Origin: Piper betle
Taxonomy: Eukaryota; Streptophyta; Magnoliopsida; Piperales; Piperaceae
Assembly (NCBI GenBank): GCA_033002965.1
Contig: JAURVB010004850.1
Location: 372,001-436,000, forward strand
Direction of reading: 5' to 3'
Length of the DNA: 64,000 nucleotides
The notes beneath the pieces are model-generated. The model made no database searches. It saw only the letters and a program-made list of their open reading frames with translations, and was not told where the DNA came from. A program made the translations under genes and the position numbers. Within the stretch, counting starts at the first letter, position 1. Each line of letters begins with the position of its first letter. Below are positions 1 through 12,400 of the stretch, in pieces.

Positions 1-1954
1 CCTCCTCATCATCTCCCTCTCCACCTCCCCTTCCCCCTCAATCAAGTCCCTCCACCCCTCCGCCAGCCGATCCTCCCCCACCCTCCACCCACCGCCGGAG
101 GCCTCGCCGAAACTGCGGCGGAAGGAGGAGCTCGGCCGCGCCCGGATCGCTGTCTGCCTCGTCGGCGGGGCCCGCCGGTTCGAGCTCACGGGGCCGTCCA
201 TCGTCGACGCCCTCCTCCGCGCGTACAAGAAGGCGGATCTCTTCCTGCATGCCCCGCTCGACGCCGCCGCCTACAAGTTCTCGTTGCTCGCGCCGGTGAA
301 GCGGGTGGCGGCGGTGCGGATCTTCACGCCGTCGCTGTTGGAGGAGACGCCGGAGCGGTTGAAGGTTCTGACGTCGGCCAATTCCCGAATGGCATCCAGG
401 TGAAATTTCTTCCTTCCACTCCTTCTCCTTCTGTTGCCGATTCGCCGGCAATTTATCATTTCTTACTATAGTCGACGTCGCCGTCGTTGGATGGGGTATG
501 CTTTCAAAATTCGGATGTGTCTTTTTCACGCAATCTTGTTAAAAAGTTGTGCCTTTGCGGCGGCGGCTTTTAGTCTTTTTACCAGACGGGCTGACCCCAT
601 CGAGGTCGGGCGGTGGCGGTTCTTGATTTATTGTACGTGGCCCACGACACAATGGTTTTTCTATTTTTACTTTATTTTACTATAAATACATATGATACTT
701 TTATTTTTGAATAATATATTTATTTATCAATAGCTAGTCATATTTTTGTATTATATATAGACACACTTCTATACGAAGGAAGATAAAAACATGGGTAAGG
801 GACAAAAATTAGTGAGCTTCTTGCATTATGAATTTTGCCCCTTTTTTCTATTTAATTGTCTGTCATATGCATTGTATGTATATGTATTGAAATGGTGTGC
901 ACTTATGAGCTGAATCTGATTCCTCTTAACCGCCGGAATGACAAAAGAAGAGGATTGCTTCACACACCAGAATATCATGTTGTTGGTGACAGTATACCTT
1001 TGATTTCAAGCATATGTAGTTGGGTTTTTATTTTTATTGTTTCATTTCTTGAATGAATCAGATTTTGGCTTGACTTAGAAAAGTCTGATGGTGAAGGCTT
1101 CATCTTTATCGTTCTCGTCTGCATGGCTTCTTATTTATGGATTCTCTTGTTGTGGTAACAGGGATTGTTACAGTATTTTAATCTGGTGGAAGGCTGCTTG
1201 ACCCTTATAGATGCATACCAAAAGAGGAACAATCTTACCTATAATTGGATCATCCGGACCCGGGTTGACGGGTATTGGTCGGCACCGTTGGGCCCAGACC
1301 ACTTTGTCCGGGCAAAATATGTGGTTCCCTCCGGTTCGGTTTACAAGGGTCTGAATGACCGGTTTGGGGTGGGCGACCCGAACACCTCCCGGGTCGCCCT
1401 CTCCCGCCTCTCACTCATCCCTGTTCTCTACGCCGCCGGCCACCGGACCCTCAACTCGGAGGGAGCCTTTAGAGCCCAGCTCAACGTTTCGAGTGTTGCC
1501 TATCGGCAGGACCGCCTGCCATTCTGTGTCGTATCGGACCGGCGGTATGCATTCCCACCAACCGGATACGGCGTACCAGTGGCGTCGATGAGCAGCCCTG
1601 GGCCTCTTAGCGGCACAAAATGCCGGCCCTGCAAGCCGGCGTGCACGGGGAAATGCGTGGGGGGCGTGATGGGTGTCCTGCAGAAATGGTGGAGCTGGAC
1701 CGACTCGAAAGGGGAGTCTTCGCCTTTGCAATGCGACCGGTCCGTGGGAGGCGGGGTGGGAGAAGGAATTCGATCGGATTGCTGGAAGGAAGCGGGCTGC
1801 TGTCCGGAAGAGGGTGGAGAAGCTGAGGATGGAGGAGTGTGTGAATGATTTCGATCGGCTGAAGAACCGGACCGGGATATGGGACTCACCTCCGCCTATG
1901 GAGATTTGCCGGGCTGGTTTGGGGGCCAAGCCGATTTATGAACAACACAGCTAG
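1..1954 (+). CDS. DUF7796-like plant protein, 3' part, two one-base frameshifts
   Basis: The 5' end lies outside the window. Exon 1 runs to 399 with donor gtgaaa, and the last exon is 1162-1954 ending in TAG. The protein starts in a short hydrophobic stretch (LLIIS), consistent with a membrane anchor. It then has a conserved core with [47 protein letters not shown], a cysteine-rich KCRPCKPAC and a C-terminal EICRAGLG. I recognise these from the plant DUF7796 family, whose biochemical role is unknown to me. Reading is in frame 2 up to LTSANS, but the expected PNGIQ before the intron is in frame 1, so one C is missing in the run 384-386. After WWSWTDSKG the frame moves from 1 to 2 at the aaagggg run 1708-1714, where one extra base is present. 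Both shifts fall in homopolymers and everything around them is conserved, so I favour sequence error over a pseudogene. Confidence 0.75.
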
Positions 1955-3208
1955 CTTGGTTTGTGATTTGTGCCACTTTTTTTTTTAGTGACCTCCGTGG
2001 AGCGTAGAGAATGAGAGGATGGTAGTGTACATGTGACATTAAGGTTCTTTCATTCTTTTTGTTCTTTGGCCGCCCCTTCACAATACATGCCAACGGACCC
2101 CTCAAAATTGTCATCTCCAAAGCTTTATAGTTTATATCCCTTGTACACATTTTTTAATTTTCATTTCACAATCTGATTTTTGGTATTAAGGCCCATTTCT
2201 CCTCTCCGCAGATCATGTGTTCACCAGCTACTATTTGCCAAGTATGTTGCTACTCATGTTTAGCAAGTAGGTAGGCACTGCTTTGCATGTCTTGTCTTGT
2301 CACAACATTTTTCTTTTTTAAATTAAGTTTGTCTTGGTGGTATAAATGGTAAACCTTAATATCTTACGCATGATGAAGAAAGACCAACTCACAAGCTTTG
2401 AGTCGCAGTAACGCCACCCACCACGGCAGTCGCTATGTTTGGAATAACGCTTCTTTTTTAACAAATATTGCGTCTTTTTTAGCGGTCATGATTACCAGCT
2501 CGTCCGCGGCATACACAGAGCAGACGACGCGTGCTCAGTTGAACTTGAATCCCACTACCCACCAACTACGGCTCGGACGCATAGAGTTGTCTGTTGGAGT
2601 CATTAATAATTCCTCATGAGGCCAACGAAAAAAATTAATGTGCCGTGCTGGTTGTTCGCGTACTACATAAACAAATGGCGATAATCTTCGCATATCGTAA
2701 ATCGTAATTGACGATCTGGTTTATCAACAAGACTTAATTTCTTTCTGTTTAAGAAAACAAAAAAACAAGACTTAATTTCGTAAATGAGGTGAGGGTTCAA
2801 TTCTTAGTGTGGTTGGAAGTTCAGTGAGTGGCAGTTCCTAGCCTTCTATCAGCGCATCTTTAGCACAAACTCATTAGAAGACGAATAAGCGTGCTTAAAA
2901 TGAAGGAGAATAAGTGTGCGTACAATAAAGGGGATAAATTTCCAGCACTAGTACTGATGACATAAATGAAGGGAAGGAAAGAATAACCAATGACGCCATT
3001 TAACCATTAAGAACATTTTATCGTTAATTCATATCCCCTATTAAATCGATAGGCAGAGAACATATCTTTCCATATAAGATGAACTAAACGGCGCTAGCTC
3101 GTTACCACAACCGCTGGAAACAAAAGAAATCGGACATTTAATTACATGATGGAAGATCATACAGTTCTGCTTCTTCAGATCAGATACGTCCGCTTTTCTC
3201 CCTCAAAT
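1955..3208. other. intergenic, no gene seen
   Basis: This is the stretch between the convergent DUF7796-like gene and the MAEA-like gene. It presumably holds both 3' UTRs. The open frames are short and lack recognisable motifs, and I see no repeat boundary. Confidence 0.6.
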
Positions 3209-6200
3209 CTATGATATAAAAGCTTTAACAAGCTCGGTGAAATTGCAAACATCCCCAGTTCTTGGACAAGTAATCTTGCCGCCATTCTTCTCGGCCATTT
3301 CTTGAAGCGCCTGTTTTCCCATGCTTGAAAACTTAGCTTCTAGAAACAACAAATAGAACATAGAAATACATTTGATAATTATTAGCTGGGCCATCTTGTA
3401 GTTTCAACCTACCTTAGTACCATAAACATGTCCATTAGGTAGAACCAGCGGGGGATTCTCGGTGTCCATGAGCTCCTTAGAAATATAGCAAACAAGCTTC
3501 GAATGTTGCTGCTTTGAATATGGCAAGGAAGATGCCAACTCACGAAAGCTTTCCTGTGAAAGAGGGTCTTCTTTTGAACAGCCAACTTCATAACAGAATC
3601 TTTTCATGATATATGTAGGTCAAGGTAGCACGGACTGGTCTCATTTGCAAAGGAAATTTCAAAAAGATTAGTGACCAAAAAGAAGAGAGACCTGAGATTC
3701 AATAATTGAAAAGTTAAAGGATACGGAGTCTTGAGGGCGGATAATCCAGCTTGAAGATAGATGTTAAGCAAGGGCTCAAGAGTCATCCCATATAGTCGGC
3801 AAAATTCCTGCTTGAATTGCTCAACAAGATAGTCCCACTGCTTTGCCTCAAACAACACCTGCACTTTAATCAATGTCAACCATTTTTTGAGTGTTGACAT
3901 ATGCCATCTACTTAGTACCAAGCAACAAAGAAAAACTTAAACTGTAAAATGGCTACAGAAACAATAAGTCAACAATCATCACCTTGTATGTGGGGCATTC
4001 CGTAGTACTCCTAAATGCCAAAGTTGCCATAACACGCTGCAATTCTTTCATATGAGTAGCCCCCACAGGAGCCAAGTACTTTCGAGCATATGTAATAGCC
4101 CGTATGTTATTTTCTGCTCTTACAAGCTCAATAAATTCCTGCAGTCTCAGTTGAAATTCAAACTTGCTCTGCAAGAGGACAACTATATCATAATGGGAAA
4201 AAATAAAGAGCATAACGAGGACAACACAAGTTTTTGTGGTGCACATTGAGAATATGCCTAAACAGCAGAAAATATTATGTAATAACTAACTGGAACTTGT
4301 ACCAGCTAGAATCATGCTAAAAGAACATTTTCTATTGCTCCAGTCTGCTTAAATCTAAGTTCATTAGAACCACAAAAAGAGAGCACAATCAAGTTCGCTG
4401 ATAAGTAAAGATAATAAAGCTGTTCTAATAAAGCATTATAGTGAATGAAAGTCATGTACACTAAATTCTAAAACCAGAGCATTTCTAAAAGGTTTGTTGC
4501 AGCTTTATACATACCGAATTGTGCAACCAGTAAACAATGAAATAACTAATTTGTCATCTGCTTTTTTAGGACTTTTAAGTATGCTACTATTTATAGACTG
4601 AATACTTCAAAAATTCTATGAATTTTGCTTGGTCTTTAAATGGCCTTAGAGAATTAGATATAATGCATTTGATGCAAGAATGGAATTCAAATGTTAATGC
4701 CATTTGTTTTGTTTGATTATTCATAAATCAAACACCCTCGTCTTTGAGTTTGTCGATACCTCAACTCATACCATTAAATTAAATACAATAATAGAAATCA
4801 ATAAAAAGACAAAAGATAAGTAAGGATCTAAGAGTTCGTATAGAAAGAAGGTCCTCTAGCATTTGCTTAAGCAGAAAGGCATGGGAGTAAATCTTAATAC
4901 TTCCTTGCATGTAAAAACTTCCTCTTGAGCAGTATTGTTTCAAATAGGATTTTTTGATCTCAGATCTTTCATCTCGGATACCAACCAAATCTGCTTAAGC
5001 TGTTAGGATAGGGATTTATTTAAATTTAACTTTAAGATTATTTATTATCACTATGGCACCAACCATTAACTTTAAGATTTTTTTTCTTTAATGCATTGAC
5101 TTCACTCGTCCCACAAAAAACAAATGCCATTATGAGTACTTTGTCACCAAAAAAATTGTTTTTCACATACAACTCTCCAAAGATAAGAATATCTAAACAA
5201 ATGACATTCAAAACTTAGAAGTTAAAAATAAACAAATCGTATCTAATAAACTGAAAAGTTGCTAGTCAAAACCTTAGACTTCTTCAACCTAGATTTGTTT
5301 TCAGAACACCATGCCAGAGCAGCAGCAGCTTCCTTGTTCTGAAGGGCATCTATAACTTTCTTTGCATCCAGGAAAACATCAATGTCTACAAGATCCTATA
5401 AAAAGTAAGAACTGGTAAATATAGTATAACAGATGAAATTTGCTGGTATTGAAGTATGATAGGAGGTCAAATCAACCACAACTTCTATATTATTATCCCA
5501 TGCCATGATGAGTGATAAAATTTCGAGAAGGATACTGCAAAATGCAGAGTTTAAATTTTCTTCCAAATTCTTAATGCCATAGAAAAAAATGTCATGTAAG
5601 TGTTCAACACTAAATTAGTTATTTACTTTAGTAATTGTCCTGGGAACATATACACCTAACATTTGTGTCAAATATCATAGGCGACTAGAATAGGCACAAG
5701 TCAAAGTTTTCCCTTTCATCAATTAACGGCAAGATCATTACACTTATTTAACTTTTCTTACCAAGAACTGGAAAATCTCCCCTCCAACAACATTTAAATG
5801 CAAAAGGAGTAAGCATGAAACTCTCAAAGATGTTAAGGTTGACATGAAGAGGCCATTGGATTATAAAGAGAAATTAGCAAACTTTAAAAAGTAAATAATG
5901 CATTTGAGTAATCATTTTAAGTCCTGGTAGTTTAAAAAATGCAGATTGCTAAACTATTGTTATATTAAACTGATACCTGTATACTGCTTATTTCAGCAAG
6001 CTTCAATGCCGTGTTATAGTATGACATACGCAGCATGTAATCCACAAGAATTCGATTGAGTCTAGTGTTGCTCCATTCAGTGTGCAGTTCAATTCCAAGA
6101 ACGTCGAGATGATCAAGCCGGGCCCTACATTTCTGTGCTTGCATGTGCTCAGACCTGCTACCCTCTTCTAGCTGATTGACCATAATAGAAAAGGAAAATG

Positions 6201-7041
6201 GCAATGAGAATCCAATGTATTCTCTCAACAGTAAATTATCAAAGCCCCATTATGAAAGATAAGACATTCAGCGTTATTTTACTTGGTGAACAAAAACCTG
6301 AATTTTACACATGGAATTGTCGTGTTTAAAGCCTAAAAAAGCCCAATCGATTTACACACAAGCATCAAATCCTCAATTCGGAAGTGTACATACACAATAA
6401 TATTGTCCAGCAAGCACATCAAACCTATCTCTTTGTAAAGAAATGTATTAATCAAGCAAAATTTTACACATGTAACACTTAATAGTCGAAGAGTAAAAAG
6501 CCTAGAAAAGCTCCAATTGATTTAACCGAAGCATCAAATCTTGCGTTCCAAAGCCATCTATGTAATATAGTTAAATCGGAAATGATCAATTATCCATCAT
6601 AACGAAAAAAATAAAAATCAAAGATTTAAGATAAAAAATTATTTCCAACCAGAATCATAAAAGAAAAAGAGGAATAGAAAGAAAGGAAGACGATACCTTA
6701 CGTTTTAGACCTTGGAGGCGAGAGACGAGGGAAGTGAGATGGCGGACGGCCTCCTCGTCGGACATGACGCCCCGCTCCGCCGAAGAGGAGGCTTCTTGGA
6801 CACCGGTGATGACGGCGGAAACCTCCCGCTCCACGGCCCGGTGGTGCGCCCGCATCGTCTTCTTCAGATGCTCGAACGGCACCCGCAGCAGCTGCTGCTC
6901 CAGCTTCATCGATTCGGACAGCGCCGCCGGCGCAGTGGGAGCCGCGTCCCGGCCGCCAGTCGCCGGGATCTCCGTCGACTCCTCTGCCACCGGTTCGGGC
7001 TCCATGGCAAGTCCGATCGTCGGGTGGGGCCTTCTTGCCAT
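3209..7041 (-). CDS. MAEA: MAEA/Fyv10/GID9-type subunit of the GID/CTLH E3 ligase
   Basis: Seven exons join in phase with GT-AG introns: 7041-6697, 6171-5977, 5395-5273, 4168-3983, 3858-3725, 3599-3413 and 3310-3209. They give 423 residues. A LisH region lies at about 152-184 (NRILVDYMLRMSYYNTALKLA), followed by CTLH (about 190-247) and CRA segments. A degenerate RING ends the protein: CYEVGC at 330-335, LPNGHVYG at 381-388 and CPRTG at 405-409. In yeast and animals this protein is the RING-like partner of RMND5/GID2 in the multisubunit GID/CTLH ubiquitin ligase. The role in plants is inferred from family membership. The start used is the first ATG of the open frame; a second Met at residue 13 (MEPEP) is an alternative. 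The first exon is far more GC-rich than the rest. No disruption is seen. Confidence 0.9.
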
Positions 7042-9280
7042 GCTAGCTCCGCGCTGCCTAATCTTTATAATTTTATTTTATGATTTATTTATTATAATAA
7101 TTGAATAACTTCAAGATTTGATTAGTATGTACAAATTTTGATGGCTTCTAAATCAAGGTTTAGGGCTTTAAAACGAAATCAACAAAAAAACTAATTGTAT
7201 CATGAGAAAGCCGAAAACGGGCTCAATTTATGATTAAGGCCTGCAGTTTCACTATTTTGTTGTGAAATATAGGTCTGCTCATTGGGAACGTAACAAAATT
7301 TGAAAAATATTGAAACATGAACAAAGCTTTTGTGAAATTTGAAAAGTTTGATAATCATAAATTTGCTAAAAAAGAAATATCTATAATACTTAAGTATTTC
7401 TTTTATTTTTTATTTTCTATTTTAAGAAAATATGCATTTTTGAGGATCCATTTGATTAGAACAACAAAATTGGAAATTTTATGAATTATGCAAATAGTAA
7501 TTAATAGCAAAATAATTGGATGTCTATTAAAAATTATTCATTTTAAAAGTATTTTATCTATGGTAAGATGTAACTAAGACTTCTATCAAGTGATCCCCTT
7601 GAGACATTTAGTCTCCACAAATTTTTATAGAAAAACAAAAAAAATAGAAAATTATAATATATTTTGTATCATAACTAATTTTAATTTACATCATGAATAA
7701 CTCTTTCTAAATTATAACCGAATGAAATTTATATATCTAGTACATTTTTTCCATGTCAACTGAACGGAATGACTAATTTATAACTTGCTGGTATTTTTTA
7801 CTTTGACTTATTCATTTTTTATAATTGGGCATCATTTTAATCACCATTTGGATCATGAATAAATGAACTTTTAATTGGTTTTGGTAAAAACATAGAATTT
7901 TAATTATTCAAAAATGATGCTTCCTACAAATTTAAAATGTGATTCACGCACTTGATCGAAATAAATTGTCGCTAAAAACGAAAACATGGATTAGTTTGGT
8001 TTGCAAGCTAGGTTTTGTTCATAAATAATGATTGCTTACTCTTCTTTTTCATCTCACACTCAAAAATTGGAATCTTCTCAAAAAATTTACTGCAAAATAC
8101 AATAACTCCTTAAAAAATGTGACAAATCCGTTTCCCCGTTAATCCAATTCCAATCGAAATATGCCAACCATAGGGGAAACATGAACATCCGATCCATGTC
8201 CATGGTTGATGACCGATGTCTCAAATCTCCCTTACTATGTATGTATCTGATCAAGTGGAGGATTTTCGCCCCTACGATTAGTTTTCGCTTCCATTGAATT
8301 AGTAAGTTCAGTGGAACCAAAAACATCCTAACCATGTAAAAAAATCGTGCGAGTTAAATAAAAATAAAATCTGGTGAACGAGCAATTCAAACAATGAGAT
8401 TATTATTTGCAAATTCACTATTTTTCTTGATTTTACACTTTACAAATGAATTTTGCTATCTTTAATTTGATTTGCCTTTGTAACTATAACTCCAATACCC
8501 TGCTTCATCTTTCTTTTGTATTTAAATCTTCAAAATAACTCCACCACTCCATCTGGAGCACCCAAAAATGATGGAGTAATAAGTTTCGCATCTATCTGAG
8601 GTTTAAAAGGCCTTCAAATCATTTTGAAAATGCTAATGAACCAAACCGGACCATTTTGGGTTGGTTCAAACTAGGAAAATGCTAGATCAAACCGGTTGGC
8701 ATACGTAGGTGCTAAGCCGAGGTTGGGTGTGCCAAGTGGTCAATGACGTGTTGTTTGCTAGTAGCCAAGTCGAATAGCAGATGGGTCACGAATAGGATTC
8801 GGGCAATCCGGCCATAGTCATGATTCACAATAACAGAAAGCGGTCATGGGTCCGGGTTCGGGTCCAAGTAGAGCAAGTGGGCTCGATCAACACTAAACGA
8901 CTCTGATGTACCCGGCTACTGCGGCAGTGCAACATCGGCTTTGGTGGATCTGACGATGGCTTTTCTGGCAACTTTGGAGAGGGGAGACCGCTTCGTAGAT
9001 CTTTGACTTGTGAAGGGATTGGCGATGGTCCTACAATCGATGTCGGCACTGGCGGGAGTGGCAGTGGAAACCTCCAGTGGAACTGTTTTTTGCCACATTT
9101 TGTCGCCAATTCCCGACAATGTTGAAGGCGTACTTTTGTGGTATTTGTCATGAGATTGTATTAGGTGATGGTTTTAACCAAGTGGAGGCAGTGGTGTGGA
9201 CCTAGACATGGATCTTGGTCATGATTTATTCTATGTGTTGAGTAGAGCCCGGTGGAAGTGGTGTCATAATGGAATGTGGC

Positions 9281-9495
9281 CTAGGCTAGCAAGTCGGAGG
9301 CTTCAAACTTGACGACACATTTATTATTTCTTATCCTTTCTTCTTCGGTGGGCCACTTCTTGGCTATTTCCTTGGCGGCAGGTGACTCAGTCTGGCCAAA
9401 GACAACCTTGGCTAGCCGTACATAAGCCAACAAGGTAGTTGCTTGATGCAATTTCTCAATCCTGTTGGGAGATTTTCTTGGCTTTTTCTAGCAAG
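9281..9495 (-). pseudogene. coding-like relic, family unknown
   Basis: The minus strand holds an open stretch of about 70 codons without a Met, ending in TAG. Its composition is protein-like, with a run such as LAKVVFGQTESPAAKEIAKKW and then charged residues. An acidic, lysine-rich stretch lies just upstream in another frame. I do not recognise the family. It could be the remains of a transposon protein. The evidence is composition only. Confidence 0.2.
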
Positions 9496-12400
9496 GGTGG
9501 CTGTCAATGGCAGTGGTATTCAGCTGGTTGCGATGGGGGCACTCTAATATCTGCATCGGTTGAGGGGCTCCTCCTCTTCTTCATTTCCTGCTTCTTTCTT
9601 ATGCTCTTCTTCTCTTTTATTTTTTCCTTTCTAACAGGTGAGCCCATTTTTTATAGATTTGTCACAAAGTATTTATAGAAGCCAAACCTCGCTTCTTCCC
9701 CCTTTGTTGGGTTATATATTTGATGGTCTGAAATCTTCACCAACTCTCTTCTTATCCTCTTTTTTTCTTATCTCTTCCCCATGTTATGGAAACCGCTATG
9801 ACCATTCCAAAATTCACCGAGGGTTGTAAAAAGACGTGGATATGGGTTAACAAACCCGACATGGATAAACATATTTATATTTGTGCCCGTTCAGTATCTA
9901 ATTCAATTTTTTTTAATAATCTACATCTGACACAGCAGGGATTGCATGAATCCGAGTAAATCAACATGGAAAAGTAGCATTAAAACCAGAACATCAAAAA
10001 TTTAGAAAAAGAAAGTAAAAGATGAGAAGAGAATAAAGAGATACGGAATAAAATGTTGGTAAAGGAACCCAATGGGCTCAGGACCTACCTTATGCGAAGC
10101 CCACCGCTAACTATGAAGTACCAAAGCCCAATGGGCTTAGGACCTACGTTTCGGCCCACCTGATAACCAACGAACGTTCTTGTGGCTAACGAGTGAGAGT
10201 GGTCAAGAATGTTGGAATTATTATTTTGCCTCTACAAGGTGACAGCTTCCATGTCGTCGTAATCACTCAAATTTTGCTACGCTTTCAACCCGGAGACAAA
10301 ATGATAAAATTTTGCCACACAATCAAAGCTCATCAATTGCCGCTTTGTTATGGTGCGATAATTTTGCTCGCTGGTCGCCCCAAAATATTTGTGACTTTCT
10401 CTAGCAAACGAGTTTCTTTGGGAGCCATACAGGCCATTAATAAAGCTTGGCTTTCTCTGTTTCTTTTGTAACCAGTTGCTCTGTTTAATATAGTTTTCTT
10501 TGCCTGGAAAGAAAAAAGATTGGCTTGGAACATGAAACTTGCGGGATGGAAGATGACATGAATCATGATCAGAGGGCCCTCATTATTGTGACTGATTGGG
10601 TTGTATTATAGTAAGGATCTGCTTGCCATGATCGATCCCAATGAATCAACCAGTGCTAAAAGAACACCGCATACTTGCCGATGGAGAAGGAGAACTGTTT
10701 TTTTACGGTCATTGTCAATTGTCAGATACCCACTAGCTGTTGTAGACTGTAGAGTACCCTGCATTATCAACAAGAAGGTTCTTTCAAAGTCGCCCGAGTT
10801 GTTTCGTCCACCTTTGTCCACTAAACTTATCAGATTTCAGAATCCCTGTTTTCTTCTATTGATATGGCGACAGGGACTACTCGTTGATTCCAATTGTCAT
10901 GTAGTTTTTTCACCTTCATTTAGGATTTAGGTGCACCGGCCCAATCAGAATTATATTGGCTTTATTTGGGAAATGTTTCCTAATCTTACTTGTTTGAACA
11001 TTAATTGACTTTCGAAGTTGGTTTTAGGCTTTGACCCCACCTTGGAAGAAACAAATATCAAATTGATTGCCCACCAACTCCCACATGAAACATGTACAAC
11101 GCACTGACATGAGATTTTTTTTAACGAGATTATAAAATTATATCCCTACTGATCAGCACTGTTTGGTGATAAACAAACACTTAATAGCTTGTTAAATATG
11201 AAATAATCAGAAAGAAAAACGAATCCAAACAAATGCCGGGCCCCGTGATATAGCAATTATAAACGATGAACTCTGCGTACAATATTTCTTTCAATTTGAT
11301 CTAAAAGAAAATAAAAAATGTTTCGTTGGATGGGCATTCATCAATATGATTGTCGACAATGCCACTTTAATATTTGTAAAGTCGGATGCACATGCAATGA
11401 ATGGCATGCTTCTTGTCAGCTTTGGGCAACAAAGAAGACATCTCTTCGAAAACAAAAAAACAAAACAAGACATCTCTTCGTGGAAGGGAAGAAAACAAAA
11501 AGAACAGACAAATAAGATCTAAGGAAGCATTAGAGATACCATAATATAAGTTTAGATATGTAATCATCTTTTCCATTTCTTAGGGAAAAGTTGTTGGCCA
11601 CTTTGAATTTAAAGCTTCCTAAATATTTGTGCATGTCTTTTTCTCCTTCGTTCGGAAATATTATTTGCATGTATTATTTTAATATTATTTCCTAGGACAT
11701 CACAGCTAGCATTGAAAGATCTTCACCCTTGGCTCTATTAATGCATGTATTATTAATAAAGAACATGAACAATCCATTTTAATAGCTATCAATTAATAAA
11801 CAGGAGTGCTATTTGTTGTATTTGTAAACCTTAAACGTGGAGGGTTGGATGTAATTTGGGACGTACATATTTCAATTCTTGCCGCCTCTCCAATCTTCTT
11901 TTAGAACAATAATTTTCTTCTAATATGAGTTTGTTTGGTTAATATAAAAATAATATATATAATATAAAAATTTAAAATAGTTAATTTATAGTAGTTATAT
12001 TTAATATATTGTATATAAAAAACAATATTTAATTAAATATTTTGTAAGTAAATATATAAATTAAGTATGGTTACATCTAAGTAATTGTATAAAATAATAA
12101 TACTTATCTTATGTCCCCTGCCTATGTACTCTTTGACCGAGGAAAAAAAAATTTCTTTTTTCTTACCCATTAAGAGAAAAATATATTTTTTAAAATAAAA
12201 GAACACTTGAATAGGCCACTTAAAAGTATTTATAATTATTTGAATATAAAATACATCAAAAATATTAATTTTCATCAATAATATTATATATATATATTAA
12301 TTTTAATAAGATTGATTGTTTAAAATTTTATATTATTTATATTTTTTCGTGCTAACAAAATGGAACTTAAGTCACAAACTCATAACAAAATATAATAGTT

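Noticed and set aside
38..529. 163-codon minus open frame over the first exon
   Set aside because: It is antisense to the conserved DUF7796-like exon. Its Arg-rich composition is a by-product of GC-rich DNA.
1411..1929. 172-codon minus frame in the DUF7796-like last exon
   Set aside because: It is antisense to conserved coding sequence and has no motif of its own.
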